NCBI GenBank assembly: GCA_944382905.1 | Contig: CALWNU010000047.1 | Coordinates: 1 to 58,118 of the forward strand | Direction of reading: 5' to 3' | From: an uncultured Clostridia bacterium | GTDB taxonomy: Bacteria > Bacillota > Clostridia > Oscillospirales > Ruminococcaceae | DNA length: 58,118 nt | Part shown: piece after piece, positions 10,284 to 19,840 of the stretch | Position numbering within the stretch: position 1 is the stretch's first letter | Layout: every line of letters starts with the position of its first letter | Made by a program: the position numbers and the translations under genes | The notes under the pieces: generated by a model | Told to the model about the DNA's origin: nothing | The model's database searches: none | Seen by the model: only the letters and a program-made list of their open reading frames with translations

Positions 10284-11699
10284 ATGAGCCTTGTTTCTGC
10301 CAAGAAAGTAGAGACTAATACCTATGAACTGGTGGTTTCCATCGACGCGGAGGCGTTCCGGAAGGGAATCGACAAGACCTATCGGAAAACCGCGAAACAG
10401 ATTTCCGTTCCCGGATTCCGCAAAGGGAAAGCCCCGAAAAGCATTATTGAAAAATTGTACGGCGAAGCCGTTTTCTATGAAGATACCGTCAATGATATGT
10501 ATCCGGACGCCTACACCAAAGCGGTGGAGGAAGCCGGGATTGAGCCGGTGGACCGCCCGGAGATTGAAATTACGGATGTGTCCGGCGACGGCTTTTCCTT
10601 TACGGCAAAAGTAACGGTGAAACCGGAAGTGACCGTCAAGGAGTACAAAGGATTAAAAGCGACCAAATCTCCTGTCAAGGTTAGCGACGAACAGGTTTCG
10701 GAAGAAATTACGCGGCTCCAGGAGAGAAACGGGAGAATGGTGACGGTGGAAGGCCGCGCCGCCCAAAATGGCGACAACGCGATCATTGACTTTGAAGGGT
10801 TTGTCGACGGGGTTCCGTTCGAAGGCGGAAAAGGCGAAAAATTTGACCTGAAGCTGGGTTCTGGCCAGTTTATCCCCGGGTTTGAAGATCAGGTGGTTGG
10901 GAAAAATCCCGGCGAGGAATTTGAAGTGCATGTGACCTTCCCGGAGGAATACCAGGCGAAGGAACTGGCGGGGAAAGCCGCTGTTTTCCAATGCAAGCTG
11001 CATGAAATCAAAGAGAAGGAACTGCCTGTACTGGACGACGAGTTTGCCAAAGACGTTAGCGAATTCGATACGATGGATGAATTGAAACAGGATATTCGGG
11101 CAAAACTGACGGAAGCGGCGGAAAAGAGCGCGGAAACCGCGGTGGAAGAGCAGCTGGTGGAACAGGTTGTCAGCGGAATGGAAGCGGAAATCCCGTCCTG
11201 CATGGTAGACCGCAAGACCGAAGAGATGCTGCAGGAATTTGATTACCGCCTGCAGTCCCAGGGACTGAATCTGGATCTGTACATGAAATATACCGGCTTT
11301 AGCCCGGAAACGTTCAAAGAAACCTATAAAGAGCAGGCGCTCCAGCAGGTGAAAATCCGTCTGGCACTGGAACAGATTGTGAAGCAGGAAAACATTGAAG
11401 TGACGGAAGAGGAACTCAATGCAGAACTGGAGAAAATGGCTTCCACCTATTCCATGGAGCTGGAGAAACTCAAAGAACTGGTTCCCGCGGAGGAGATCAA
11501 ACTGGATTTGGCGGTAAACAAAGCCATCGACCTGATCAAATCTAGCGCGGTGGTAACCGAGGCGGAACCGGAAAAGAAAGAGCCGGCGAAGAAGAAAGCT
11601 GCGGCGAAAGAGAGCGCGGATGCAGGCGAAGAGAAAAAGGCGCCTGCCAAACGGAAAACAACCAAGAAGAAAGCGGAAGAGACCAAAGACGCAGAATAA
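10284..11699 (+). CDS. tig: Trigger factor (ribosome-associated chaperone, peptidyl-prolyl isomerase)
   Basis: Binds nascent chains at the ribosome exit tunnel. The N-terminal ribosome-binding domain holds the VPGFRKGKAP signature near residues 43-52; an FKBP-type isomerase domain follows (GDNAIIDFEGFVDG to FIPGFEDQVVG, about 160-240), then the helical chaperone arms. The 471-residue length exceeds the usual 430 or so because of a Lys/Ala/Glu-rich tail of about 45 residues. GGAGG at 10271-10275 fixes the ATG at 10284; an upstream open stretch lies in the promoter. Heads the block tig-clpP-clpX. Confidence 0.97.
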   Translation: MSLVSAKKVETNTYELVVSIDAEAFRKGIDKTYRKTAKQISVPGFRKGKAPKSIIEKLYGEAVFYEDTVNDMYPDAYTKAVEEAGIEPVDRPEIEITDVSGDGFSFTAKVTVKPEVTVKEYKGLKATKSPVKVSDEQVSEEITRLQERNGRMVTVEGRAAQNGDNAIIDFEGFVDGVPFEGGKGEKFDLKLGSGQFIPGFEDQVVGKNPGEEFEVHVTFPEEYQAKELAGKAAVFQCKLHEIKEKELPVLDDEFAKDVSEFDTMDELKQDIRAKLTEAAEKSAETAVEEQLVEQVVSGMEAEIPSCMVDRKTEEMLQEFDYRLQSQGLNLDLYMKYTGFSPETFKETYKEQALQQVKIRLALEQIVKQENIEVTEEELNAELEKMASTYSMELEKLKELVPAEEIKLDLAVNKAIDLIKSSAVVTEAEPEKKEPAKKKAAAKESADAGEEKKAPAKRKTTKKKAEETKDAE

Positions 11700-11764
11700 A
11701 AGCGTTGTATGCTCACGGATCCCTACGTTTTCCTCTTACATAGATTGAATGGGGGTAATAGACC

Positions 11765-12346
11765 ATGAGCTTGGTACCAATGGTAGTGGAACAGACCAAT
11801 CGCGGCGAGCGGTCCTATGATATTTTTTCCAGACTGCTCAATGACCGAATCGTAATGCTTTGCGAAGAAGTGAATGACACCAGCGCGAGCCTGGTTGTGG
11901 CGCAGCTGCTATATCTGGAAGGGCAGGATCCGGACAAGGACATCAGCCTGTACATCAACAGCCCCGGCGGGTCGGTGACCGCGGGATTGGCGATTTATGA
12001 TACGATGCGGTATATCAAATGCGATGTATCCACCATTTGTATTGGTATGGCGGCTTCCATGGGAGCATTCCTGCTGTCTGCTGGCGCCAAGGGCAAACGT
12101 CTGGCACTGCCCAATAGCGAGATCATGATTCACCAGCCTTTGGGTGGCATGCAGGGTCAGGTGACTGATATCAAGATCCATGCGGAGCGGTATCTGCGCA
12201 TCAAGGAAAATCTGAATCGGATGCTGGCGGAAAATACCGGCAGACCGTTGGAGGAGATCCAGCGGGACACGGAACGGGACAATTTTATGTCTGCGCAGGA
12301 AGCGATGGAGTATGGCTTGATTGATAAGGTAATCACCAACCGATAA
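11765..12346 (+). CDS. clpP: ATP-dependent Clp protease proteolytic subunit
   Basis: Serine protease that forms the double heptameric chamber fed by ClpX. The catalytic triad is readable: Ser98 in GMAASMGAF, His123 in IMIHQPLGG and Asp172 in TERDNFMS. At 193 residues with a very short propeptide it has the standard length. It lies 65 bases after tig and 90 before clpX, the classical order tig-clpP-clpX. The ribosome binding site is a weak GGGGGT. Confidence 0.98.
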   Translation: MSLVPMVVEQTNRGERSYDIFSRLLNDRIVMLCEEVNDTSASLVVAQLLYLEGQDPDKDISLYINSPGGSVTAGLAIYDTMRYIKCDVSTICIGMAASMGAFLLSAGAKGKRLALPNSEIMIHQPLGGMQGQVTDIKIHAERYLRIKENLNRMLAENTGRPLEEIQRDTERDNFMSAQEAMEYGLIDKVITNR

Positions 12347-12353
12347 GAGACCG

Positions 12354-12394
12354 AAATTCGTGTGGGGACACGCATTGCCTCCACACGAATTTTT
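12354..12394 (+). terminator. Hairpin between clpP and clpX (attenuator-like)
   Basis: A perfect 12-bp inverted repeat (12354-12365 with 12381-12392) with a 15-base loop is followed by TTTT only. It looks like a partial terminator or mRNA processing or stability element that could set the ClpP:ClpX ratio. Confidence 0.55.
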
Positions 12395-12436
12395 CCCTGC
12401 GGGGAATTGGTGTTTGTAAACGAGGGAGGGCCTTTT

Positions 12437-13756
12437 ATGGCAAAGAATGACGAAAATTCCAGAATGCTGCGCTGCTCATTTTGCGGAAAGACCCAGGATA
12501 AAGTGGATAAGCTGATTGTCGGCACAGGCGTATGCATCTGCAACGAATGCGTGCAGTTGTGCAACAGCGTGCTGGAGGAGGAAGGCCTTTCCACCAAGCG
12601 GAAGAGCCAGCGGGAAAAGCCTGCGGATATCACGATCCCCAAACCGACTCAGATCAAGGCGGTTTTGGATCAGTATGTCATTGGGCAGGATGCAGCAAAA
12701 AAATCCCTGTCGGTAGCGGTGTACAACCATTATAAGCGGATCTTTTTTGGAAACGACGGGGATGTAGAACTGAATAAAAGCAACGTGCTTCTGGTCGGAC
12801 CTACGGGAACGGGGAAAACGATGTTGGCGCAGACGCTGGCGAAAACACTGAAAGTCCCCTTTGCAGTAACCGACGCTACTACCCTCACCGAGGCCGGATA
12901 CGTCGGAGAAGATGTGGAAAACATTTTGCTGCGGCTGATCCAGGCGGCGGATTACGACATTGAAAAAGCGGAACGGGGGATTATTTACATCGACGAGATC
13001 GATAAAATCGCCCGGAAAAGCGAGAACCCGTCGATCACTCGGGACGTCAGCGGAGAAGGGGTGCAGCAGGCGCTGCTGAAAATCCTGGAGGGGACGGTTT
13101 CCAACGTGCCTCCCACCGGTGGCAGAAAGCATCCCCAGCAGGAATTTATCCAGATTGACACCACTAATATTTTGTTTATCTGCGGCGGCGCGTTTGACGG
13201 CATTGAAAAGGTCATTGAAAAACGAATCAACCAGCGGTCTGCATTGGGGTTCGGTTCGGAGCTGAAGGACAAGAAAGCCCAAGAAACCGACGTTTTACTC
13301 AGCCAGATTCTGCCGGAAGACCTGGTGAAATTCGGGCTGATCCCGGAACTGGTCGGGCGGATTCCGGTGGTCACGGCATTGAAAGCGCTGGATGAGGAAG
13401 CGTTGGTCCGGATTTTGGTGGAACCCAAGAACGCCATTGTCAAGCAGTACCAGAAACTGTTTGAAATGGATCACATTCAGCTGATTTTTGAGCCGGACGC
13501 GTTAAAAGCCATTGCCCATTTGGCCATTGAGCGGAAAAATGGCGCGAGAGGGCTTCGTTCCATTATGGAATCCATTCTGTCGGAAGCGATGTTTACCGCC
13601 CCGGCGGACGGGACGATTGAGACCTTGACCATCACCGCCGACTGTGTGGCTGGGAAAGAAGGACCGCGGGTGACCTATGACTTGGATCGCTCTACCACGT
13701 CGCTGACGCTGCCGGCGTCCAAGCAGCCGCGTTCCAGGCGGGATTCGGTTTCCTGA
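12437..13756 (+). CDS. clpX: ATP-dependent Clp protease ATP-binding subunit ClpX
   Basis: AAA+ unfoldase that delivers substrates to ClpP. The N-terminal C4 zinc-binding domain is intact (CSFCGKTQ with CNECVQLC), Walker A is [11 protein letters not shown], Walker B is [11 protein letters not shown], and the [14 protein letters not shown] pore and IGF-type ClpP-docking region occurs around residues 262-272. 439 residues. The ATG at 12437 follows GAGGGAGGG; the frame is open further upstream but that stretch holds the hairpin. Followed by its own terminator. Confidence 0.98.
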   Translation: MAKNDENSRMLRCSFCGKTQDKVDKLIVGTGVCICNECVQLCNSVLEEEGLSTKRKSQREKPADITIPKPTQIKAVLDQYVIGQDAAKKSLSVAVYNHYKRIFFGNDGDVELNKSNVLLVGPTGTGKTMLAQTLAKTLKVPFAVTDATTLTEAGYVGEDVENILLRLIQAADYDIEKAERGIIYIDEIDKIARKSENPSITRDVSGEGVQQALLKILEGTVSNVPPTGGRKHPQQEFIQIDTTNILFICGGAFDGIEKVIEKRINQRSALGFGSELKDKKAQETDVLLSQILPEDLVKFGLIPELVGRIPVVTALKALDEEALVRILVEPKNAIVKQYQKLFEMDHIQLIFEPDALKAIAHLAIERKNGARGLRSIMESILSEAMFTAPADGTIETLTITADCVAGKEGPRVTYDLDRSTTSLTLPASKQPRSRRDSVS

Positions 13757-13774
13757 TGACGGTGAAATAGGAAA

Positions 13775-13816
13775 GTTCCACCTTTCTTGGAATAAGAAGG
13801 GTGGACTTGCTTTTTT
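13775..13816 (+). terminator. Terminator of clpX
   Basis: GTTCCACCTTTCTT (13775-13788) pairs with AAGAAGGGTGGAC (13794-13806), followed by TTGC and six T. The T run overlaps the -35 box of the lon promoter. Confidence 0.75.
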
Positions 13817-13835
13817 ATAGGAATTTTAGTATAAT
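13807..13835 (+). promoter_or_regulatory. Promoter P1 of lon
   Basis: TTGCTT (13807-13812), 17-base spacer, TATAAT (13830-13835). It begins inside the clpX terminator. Confidence 0.6.
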
Positions 13836-13858
13836 TCAACAAAGCATTGAAACGCTTT

Positions 13859-13886
13859 TTGACAAAATCAGAAATTTTAAGATAAA
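13859..13886 (+). promoter_or_regulatory. Possible second promoter of lon
   Basis: TTGACA (13859-13864), 16-base spacer and GATAAA (13881-13886), 49 bases before the lon ATG. No CIRCE or clear CtsR site was seen near either promoter. Confidence 0.45.
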
Positions 13887-13934
13887 GAACGCGGCGGAGC
13901 AGCCGCTGCAGAACCCAAAAAGAAGGTGAATTTT

Positions 13935-16352
13935 ATGACGGACGGGAAACAATATCGGATGCCGATGGTAGCCCTGCGGGGAATGGTGCTATTCCCGAAA
14001 ATGATTTTGCATTTTGATGTGGGACGGGAAAAATCGATTTTGGCGCTGAATGCCGCCATGAAAGAGAATAAACAGTTATTTTTGACCGCGCAGAAAGATG
14101 TGCGGGAAGATGACCCGGGTGCGGACGGCGTGTATCTGACCGGGGTGGTGGCAGAAATCCGGCAGGTTTTGCGCGCCGGCGAAGAAGGACTCAAGGTACT
14201 GGTCGAAGGAAAATTCCGCGCGCGGATTTCCCAGGTGCTGCAAACGGCGCCTTACTGGTCGGTGCTGGCGGAAGAGGCGCCGCTGAAAACGCCGGTCATT
14301 CGCAGCAAAACAATGGAAGAAGCGCTGGTCCGAATTGTCAAAGACTCTTTTGAAGAGTTTTGCTACCAAATGCCCAAAATGCCCAAAGAAATTATCGTCA
14401 ACACGTTGGGAAGCCGGGATCCGCTGTACCTTTCCGAGTACATACCCAGCAACCTGCCGCTGAAGGTGGAGGACAAACAGCGGATTTTGGAAGAAGACGT
14501 GCTGTCCAAGCGGCTGCGGTTACTGGCGCAGGCTATGGAGAAGGAAAACGATATTCTCGGGCTGGAACATGACATTTATGACAAAGTGCGGGAGTCGATG
14601 GAAAAAAACCAGCGGGAGTATTACCTGCGGGAACAAATGCGGATTATTGCGGAGGAACTGGGAGACGAGGAGTCGGTGGTGGACGAGGCGGACGCTTACC
14701 GCCGCCGGATTGCCGCGCTGACTTTGCCGCAGGAGGTGTCCGACAAGTTTTACGCAGAAGCGGACCGCCTTTCTAAAATGCCGCCCAACTCCCACGAATC
14801 CAGCGTAATCCGGGGTTATCTGGATTTGTGTTTGGAACTGCCCTGGAACCATTCTACCAAAGATAAGATTGATTTGGCCAAGGCCAAGGCCCAGCTGGAT
14901 CGGGATCATTATGGGCTGACCAAGGTCAAAGAGCGGATTTTGGAGATGTTAGCGGTGCGCAAGCTTGCGCCGGAAATCAAAGGGCAGATCCTTTGTTTGG
15001 CGGGGCCTCCCGGCGTGGGCAAGACTTCCATTGCAAAATCCATTGCCAAAGCCATGGGGAGAAAATACGCCCGCATATCTTTGGGCGGCGTCAAAGATGA
15101 ATCGGATATCCGCGGACACCGCAAAACCTACATTGGCGCGATGCCTGGCCGGATTATCAATGCGGTAAAATTGGCCGGCAGCAACAATCCTCTGATCCTA
15201 TTGGATGAGGTGGACAAACTGGGCGGCGATTATCGGGGCGACCCGTCCTCGGCGCTGCTGGAGGTGCTGGACGCAGAGCAAAACGATACCTTCCGGGATC
15301 ATTTTGTGGAGGTCCCGTTTGACTTGAGCCAGGTGCTGTTTATCACCACTGCCAACGATGTGAGCATGATCCCGGCGCCGCTGCTGGACCGCATGGAGCT
15401 GATAGAACTGCCCAGCTATACGCGGGAAGAAAAATTCCATATCGCCAAAGAGCATCTGGTTCCCAAGCAGCTGCACCGCCATGGATTGACGGCCCGGACT
15501 TGCAAAATCAGCGACGAGGCCATTTACGGGCTGCTGGATTATTATACCAGAGAGGCCGGTGTCCGCACGCTGGAGCGGGAAATTGCTTCGTTGTGCAGGA
15601 AGGCGGCAAAACAGGTGGTCGCCGGGGAAGCCAAACGGGTAACGGTGACCCAGCAGACGCTGCTGGATTGGATTGGGCCGAAAAAATTCCTGCCGGAGAC
15701 GATCGGCGCCGTCAACGAGGTCGGGTGCGTCAACGGCCTGGCCTGGACGGCGGTGGGCGGCGAACTGCTGCAGGCGGAAGTCGCGGTTTTGGAAGGAAGC
15801 GGGAAAATCGAACTGACCGGCTCCTTGGGCGACGTGATGAAAGAATCCGCTCATATTGCGGTAAGCCTGGTTCGCCGTCTGGCCGGAGAATATCAGATCG
15901 ACAAGGATTTTTATAAAAAGAAAGATATCCACATCCATTTTCCGGAGGGGGCAACCCCCAAGGACGGCCCTTCTGCTGGGGTAACGATTGTGACGGCGCT
16001 GGTTTCCGCCCTGACGGGGATCCCGGTACGGCGGGAGGTAGCGATGACCGGCGAGATCAGTTTGCGCGGCAAAGTGATGGCGATTGGCGGACTCAAGGAA
16101 AAATCTATGGCCGCATATCGCGCAGGGATCAAAACGGTGATCATCCCCAAAGAGAATCAGCCGGATTTGTCTGAATTTGACCCGGCGGTACTGGAGGCCA
16201 TCAGCTTTGTACCGGTCGAACGGATCGAAGAGGTGCTCAAAGCGGCGCTGGTGTCGCCTTGCAAAGAACCGATGCCGGCGTCGCAGCCGGAAGAGTTCCC
16301 CCTGGCGCCGGTTTCGGAAAACCGCCGTAAGCCGGCGGTAATGGATTGCTGA
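13935..16352 (+). CDS. lon: ATP-dependent protease La (Lon)
   Basis: Degrades misfolded and regulatory proteins. The 805-residue protein has the N-terminal LAN substrate-binding domain (from MPMVALRGMVLFP), a helical linker, the AAA+ module (GPPGVGKTSIAK, LILLDEVDKLG) and the C-terminal protease domain with catalytic Ser680 in PKDGPSAGVT and Lys in LRGKVMAIGGLKEKS. The C-terminus extends about 35 Pro/Glu-rich residues past the usual end. AGAAGGTG before ATG 13935 fixes the start. engB follows within 11 bases, as in many Firmicutes. Confidence 0.98.
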   Translation: MTDGKQYRMPMVALRGMVLFPKMILHFDVGREKSILALNAAMKENKQLFLTAQKDVREDDPGADGVYLTGVVAEIRQVLRAGEEGLKVLVEGKFRARISQVLQTAPYWSVLAEEAPLKTPVIRSKTMEEALVRIVKDSFEEFCYQMPKMPKEIIVNTLGSRDPLYLSEYIPSNLPLKVEDKQRILEEDVLSKRLRLLAQAMEKENDILGLEHDIYDKVRESMEKNQREYYLREQMRIIAEELGDEESVVDEADAYRRRIAALTLPQEVSDKFYAEADRLSKMPPNSHESSVIRGYLDLCLELPWNHSTKDKIDLAKAKAQLDRDHYGLTKVKERILEMLAVRKLAPEIKGQILCLAGPPGVGKTSIAKSIAKAMGRKYARISLGGVKDESDIRGHRKTYIGAMPGRIINAVKLAGSNNPLILLDEVDKLGGDYRGDPSSALLEVLDAEQNDTFRDHFVEVPFDLSQVLFITTANDVSMIPAPLLDRMELIELPSYTREEKFHIAKEHLVPKQLHRHGLTARTCKISDEAIYGLLDYYTREAGVRTLEREIASLCRKAAKQVVAGEAKRVTVTQQTLLDWIGPKKFLPETIGAVNEVGCVNGLAWTAVGGELLQAEVAVLEGSGKIELTGSLGDVMKESAHIAVSLVRRLAGEYQIDKDFYKKKDIHIHFPEGATPKDGPSAGVTIVTALVSALTGIPVRREVAMTGEISLRGKVMAIGGLKEKSMAAYRAGIKTVIIPKENQPDLSEFDPAVLEAISFVPVERIEEVLKAALVSPCKEPMPASQPEEFPLAPVSENRRKPAVMDC

Positions 16353-16363
16353 AGGAGGGTTCC

Positions 16364-17104
16364 ATGAATTTTCAAAACGTCCGCTTTGAGGCCTCGTATG
16401 GATTGTTTTCGCAGATCCCGCCCAGCCAAATGCCGGAGTTCGCGTTTTCTGGCCGATCCAATGTAGGCAAGTCGTCGCTCATCAACAAGCTGTTTTCCCG
16501 CAAGCAGCTGGCGCGTGTCAGCGCAACGCCGGGAAAGACGGCGACGATCAATTTTTACCGTACCGAGGAGGCGCGATTTGCGGATCTGCCGGGATATGGC
16601 TATGCCAAAGTTTCCCGGAAGGAAAAAGAGCGTTGGGCCGGGTTAATCGGAGATTATCTTGCCAGCGACCGGGATATCGCGCTGGTGTTTCAGCTGATTG
16701 ATATGCGTCACGCGCCCACCAAAGAGGATCTGATGATGATCGATTACCTGGTGGAGTGCGAGATGCCGTTTGTGATTGTGCTGACCAAAATGGACAAGCT
16801 AACCCGCCGGCAGCAGGAAGAGCGCCTGCAATCGTTTCAGCGGGAAATCCCGTATGCAGATCAGATCACCATGCTGCCGGTTTCCTCCGAAACCGGAGAA
16901 GGGATGGAGGCGGTCCGCGAGATTATTGAGCAGCTATGTCTGCCCGATGCGGCACAGCCGGATCCTGCTTTGGCGGATGCCGGGGAAGAAGAACAGGAAG
17001 CGATCCGCCGGTTCCGGGAATCGGTTCGCTCCGGCAGGCTGGATGAATGCGGCGGGGAGAAGCTCCCTGCCAGGGAACGGAAGAAGGGTGAGACATGTTT
17101 GTAG
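16364..17104 (+). CDS. engB: Ribosome biogenesis GTP-binding protein YihA/YsxC/EngB
   Basis: GTPase for 50S assembly. FSGRSNVGKSSLINKL (G1), the KTATINFY switch, DLPGYGYAKVS (G3) and LTKMDKL (G4) are all present. The conserved GTPase core ends near residue 195, yet the product runs to 246 residues: the last 50 or so are a charged, low-complexity tail not usual for the family. GGAGGG at 16354-16359 fixes ATG 16364. Its end overlaps lysA by 10 bases, so lon-engB-lysA probably form one transcript. Confidence 0.95.
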   Translation: MNFQNVRFEASYGLFSQIPPSQMPEFAFSGRSNVGKSSLINKLFSRKQLARVSATPGKTATINFYRTEEARFADLPGYGYAKVSRKEKERWAGLIGDYLASDRDIALVFQLIDMRHAPTKEDLMMIDYLVECEMPFVIVLTKMDKLTRRQQEERLQSFQREIPYADQITMLPVSSETGEGMEAVREIIEQLCLPDAAQPDPALADAGEEEQEAIRRFRESVRSGRLDECGGEKLPARERKKGETCL

Positions 17105-18393
17105 CGGATTGTCTGACGATCAACGACAAGGGGCATTTGTGTATCGACCAGGCGGATACGTTGGCGCTGGCGGCCAAGTACGGGACGCCGCTGTATGTGA
17201 TGAGCGAAAGCCAGATCCGAACTAACTGCCGCAGGTATCAGGAATCCCTGCAGCGGTTTTATGATGGAAACGGGCTGATTGTATATGCCAGCAAGGCGTT
17301 TTGCTGCAAGGAAATCTGCCGCATCATTGCCCAGGAGGGACTGGGGCTGGACGTCGTGTCCGGCGGCGAGCTGTATACGGCTGCCAGCGTGAAGTTCCCC
17401 GGCGAAAAGATCTATTTCCACGGCAATCACAAGACCCCGTCGGAGCTGGTTGCCGCGCTGGAATACGGGGTCGGCACCATTGTGGTGGACAACCTGGAAG
17501 AATTGAGCCTGCTCGACCGGCTGGCCTGCGCCCAGGGCAAACAGCAGGAAATCATGCTTCGGATTAAGCCAGGCGTGGACGCCCATACCCATCAATTTAT
17601 CCGCACCGGGCAGATTGATTCCAAATTCGGGTTTGCGCTGGAAACCGGGGAGGCACTTTTGGCCGTACAAGAAGCGGCCCGCTTGTCCCACATTCGTCTG
17701 ACCGGATTGCACTGTCATATCGGCTCGCAGATCTTTGACACGGAACCGTTTTTGCTGGCGGTGCGGGTAATGGTGGGCTTTTTGGCGCAAATCCGACAGG
17801 AAACGGGATTGACGCTGCATCGGCTCAACCTTGGCGGCGGATACGGGATTTGCTATACGCCGGACGACGACCCACCTATGTATGAGGCGTATCTGCAGCG
17901 GGTTTCCACCGTGGTCCGTGAAGTTTGCGGTCTGCTGGATTTCCCTCTCCCGTATTTGCTGCTGGAGCCAGGCCGATCTATTGTTGGGCCGGCAGGGGTG
18001 ACGCTGTATACTGTGGGCTCGGTCAAGGAGATTCCAGGCGTCCGTACCTATGTAAGCATTGACGGCGGGATGACGGACAATCCACGGTATGCGTTATACC
18101 AGTCGCGGTACCAGATTCTCAACGCCAGGCAGGCGGCACAGCCGCAGACCATGCGGGTGACCCTGGCAGGGCGCTGCTGTGAAAGCGGGGATCTGATCGG
18201 GGAAGACCTGCCGGTGCAGGCACTGGCGCCGGGGGATACGGTAGCGGTGTTGTCCACAGGTGCCTACAATTATTCTATGGCTTCCCACTACAACCGTGTG
18301 CCAAATCCGCCGGTGGTCATGGTGCGGGATGCAGAGGATCGGCTGATCGTCAAACGGGAGAGCTGGGAAGATCTGGCGGCCAGGGACCTTTAA
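17095..18393 (+). CDS. lysA: Diaminopimelate decarboxylase
   Basis: Last step of lysine synthesis: meso-diaminopimelate to L-lysine. PLP fold-III enzyme with the PLP lysine in VYASKAFCC (Lys67), HCHIGSQIF, the glycine-rich LNLGGGYGI, EPGRSIVGPAG and the C-terminal CCESGDL catalytic cysteine motif. 432 residues, standard. The ATG overlaps the end of engB and GGGTGAG precedes it. Transcription ends at the palindromic terminator at 18404. Confidence 0.96.
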   Translation: MFVADCLTINDKGHLCIDQADTLALAAKYGTPLYVMSESQIRTNCRRYQESLQRFYDGNGLIVYASKAFCCKEICRIIAQEGLGLDVVSGGELYTAASVKFPGEKIYFHGNHKTPSELVAALEYGVGTIVVDNLEELSLLDRLACAQGKQQEIMLRIKPGVDAHTHQFIRTGQIDSKFGFALETGEALLAVQEAARLSHIRLTGLHCHIGSQIFDTEPFLLAVRVMVGFLAQIRQETGLTLHRLNLGGGYGICYTPDDDPPMYEAYLQRVSTVVREVCGLLDFPLPYLLLEPGRSIVGPAGVTLYTVGSVKEIPGVRTYVSIDGGMTDNPRYALYQSRYQILNARQAAQPQTMRVTLAGRCCESGDLIGEDLPVQALAPGDTVAVLSTGAYNYSMASHYNRVPNPPVVMVRDAEDRLIVKRESWEDLAARDL

Positions 18394-18403
18394 TCGGTAT
18401 AGG

Positions 18404-18441
18404 AGCATAAAAAAAGCGGCAATTGCCGCTTTTTTTATGCT
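18404..18441. terminator. Bidirectional terminator between lysA and the rodA-like gene
   Basis: A 38-base perfect palindrome with A and T runs at both flanks can end transcripts from either side. Confidence 0.92.
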
Positions 18442-18467
18442 TTCTGGACAACAGTCGGGAAATGCTG

Positions 18468-19598
18468 TCAGTTGTCGATAAACAGATGCTCTTTGTTGTG
18501 CATATACACGCTCATCGCAAAGCCGAACCCCATATACAGAGTGCTGACCGAGGTGCCGCCGAACCTAAACAGCGGCAAGGTCACGCCGATGACCGGCAGG
18601 ATGCTTAGGTTCATCCCTATATTGACGATGCTTTGGAATGCGACGGTAGCAAATACGCCGATGCAGATGTAAGCGCCCAGCAGATCGTTGGACCGGCGGG
18701 AATAAATCAGCAGACGTAAACAAAGGAAAAACAGCAGCAGGATCACCGACATACAGCCGACAAATCCCAAGGATTGCCCAATAAAGGAGAAAATAAAGTC
18801 ATTGTGGATCTCCGGCACATAGACATGCTCGCCAATAAACAGCCCTTCGCCAAATCCTCCGCCGGATCCGATGGCAATTTTGGCATTGTACTGCTGATAT
18901 AAAATGCCATTGGTGTCCAAATCTGGAATGAATAGGGCCAAAATGCGAAGCTTTTGGTCGTTGCTCATCAGGTATAGCCAGACAAAGGGAACTGCGATCA
19001 ACAAGCCGGAGGCGGCAATGATCACATACCGCCAAGGGATCCCTGCGGAAAAGATCATGGCCAGGAAAATCAGCAGAAAAATCAGCGCCGTCCCGTCGTC
19101 CCCCTGCAGGTGGATCAGCAAAACCGGCATGGCCCCATGCAGGCAGAGCAGAATCAGATTTTTTAATTCCCTGATGCCGTCGCCTACCTTCTCCAGATGC
19201 AGCGCAAACGTCAGGATGAATGCAATCTTCAACAATTCGGAAGGCTGAAAGTTAATTCCCAAAAAGGGAATTGGCAGCCAGGCTTTGTCATCTACCGTTT
19301 CCACCCGCTGCTCGCCGAACAAATAGGTCAGCAGAATCAGTCCGATACAGATCGGGTAATACAGTTTCCACAGCTTGGACAGAAATCGGTAATCGAAACT
19401 GGAAATCACCATGGCGGCGACCAGCCCGAGCACAGAGGTGATTATTTGCATCTGTACGGCACGAATCGTTGCCATACCGGAATGATGGATGCCGCAAAGC
19501 AGCAGCACGCTGTAGGCGGAGCAAACAGCGCATAAGGAAAGCATGAGTTTATCTGTTTCCTTCAAATAGCGGATCAGTCCGCGCCAAATTTTTTTCAC
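18468..19598 (-). CDS. FtsW/RodA/SpoVE-family peptidoglycan glycosyltransferase
   Basis: SEDS-family polytopic membrane protein that polymerises lipid II into glycan strands. About ten hydrophobic segments are visible, with LGINFQPSELLKIAFIL, the QGDDGTALIFLLIFLAMIF segment and the C-terminal GVTLPLFRFGGTSVSTLYMGFGF signature. At 376 residues it is closer to RodA than to the longer FtsW, but assignment within the family is not certain. GTG start at 19598, with AAGGGAG upstream. Monocistronic between a promoter and the shared terminator. Confidence 0.9.
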   Translation of the reverse strand: MKKIWRGLIRYLKETDKLMLSLCAVCSAYSVLLLCGIHHSGMATIRAVQMQIITSVLGLVAAMVISSFDYRFLSKLWKLYYPICIGLILLTYLFGEQRVETVDDKAWLPIPFLGINFQPSELLKIAFILTFALHLEKVGDGIRELKNLILLCLHGAMPVLLIHLQGDDGTALIFLLIFLAMIFSAGIPWRYVIIAASGLLIAVPFVWLYLMSNDQKLRILALFIPDLDTNGILYQQYNAKIAIGSGGGFGEGLFIGEHVYVPEIHNDFIFSFIGQSLGFVGCMSVILLLFFLCLRLLIYSRRSNDLLGAYICIGVFATVAFQSIVNIGMNLSILPVIGVTLPLFRFGGTSVSTLYMGFGFAMSVYMHNKEHLFIDN

Positions 19599-19667
19599 GA
19601 TTGTACTCCCTTTTTTCCAGAGGTTTCATCCTATAGATAACCGCAGCGGCGGGTGGTTTTGTTGCAA

Positions 19668-19683
19668 CGTGGGATATCCCACG
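19668..19683. promoter_or_regulatory. Perfect 16-bp palindrome downstream of the rodA-like promoter
   Basis: CGTGGGATATCCCACG lies between the predicted minus-strand -10 box (19696-19701) and the gene start at 19598. Position near the transcript start suggests an operator; the cognate regulator is unknown. Confidence 0.4.
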
Positions 19684-19695
19684 GAGAATGTCATT

Positions 19696-19724
19696 AGTAT
19701 ATCACATCTTTCGCCGCAAACCAA
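19696..19724 (-). promoter_or_regulatory. Likely promoter of the rodA-like gene
   Basis: On the minus strand TTGGTT (19724-19719), 17-base spacer, TATACT (19701-19696). Confidence 0.45.
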
Positions 19725-19741
19725 CGGAAATGGAAAAAGAA

Positions 19742-19771
19742 TTGAAGTGGCCGCGCAAAATGTGTTATAAT
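19742..19771 (+). promoter_or_regulatory. Promoter of fhs
   Basis: TTGAAG (19742-19747), 18-base spacer and extended -10 TGTTATAAT (19763-19771), 69 bases before the fhs start. Confidence 0.7.
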
Positions 19772-19840
19772 GACAAAAAAGGCGTCGGCCTGTTCCAATA
19801 GGCGGCCGGCCCGGAATCAAACAGAAAAGGGTGAGGAACT

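Noticed and set aside
14520..15938. Large minus-strand frames inside lon
   Set aside because: They are antisense to a clear full-length lon gene and show no recognisable domain.
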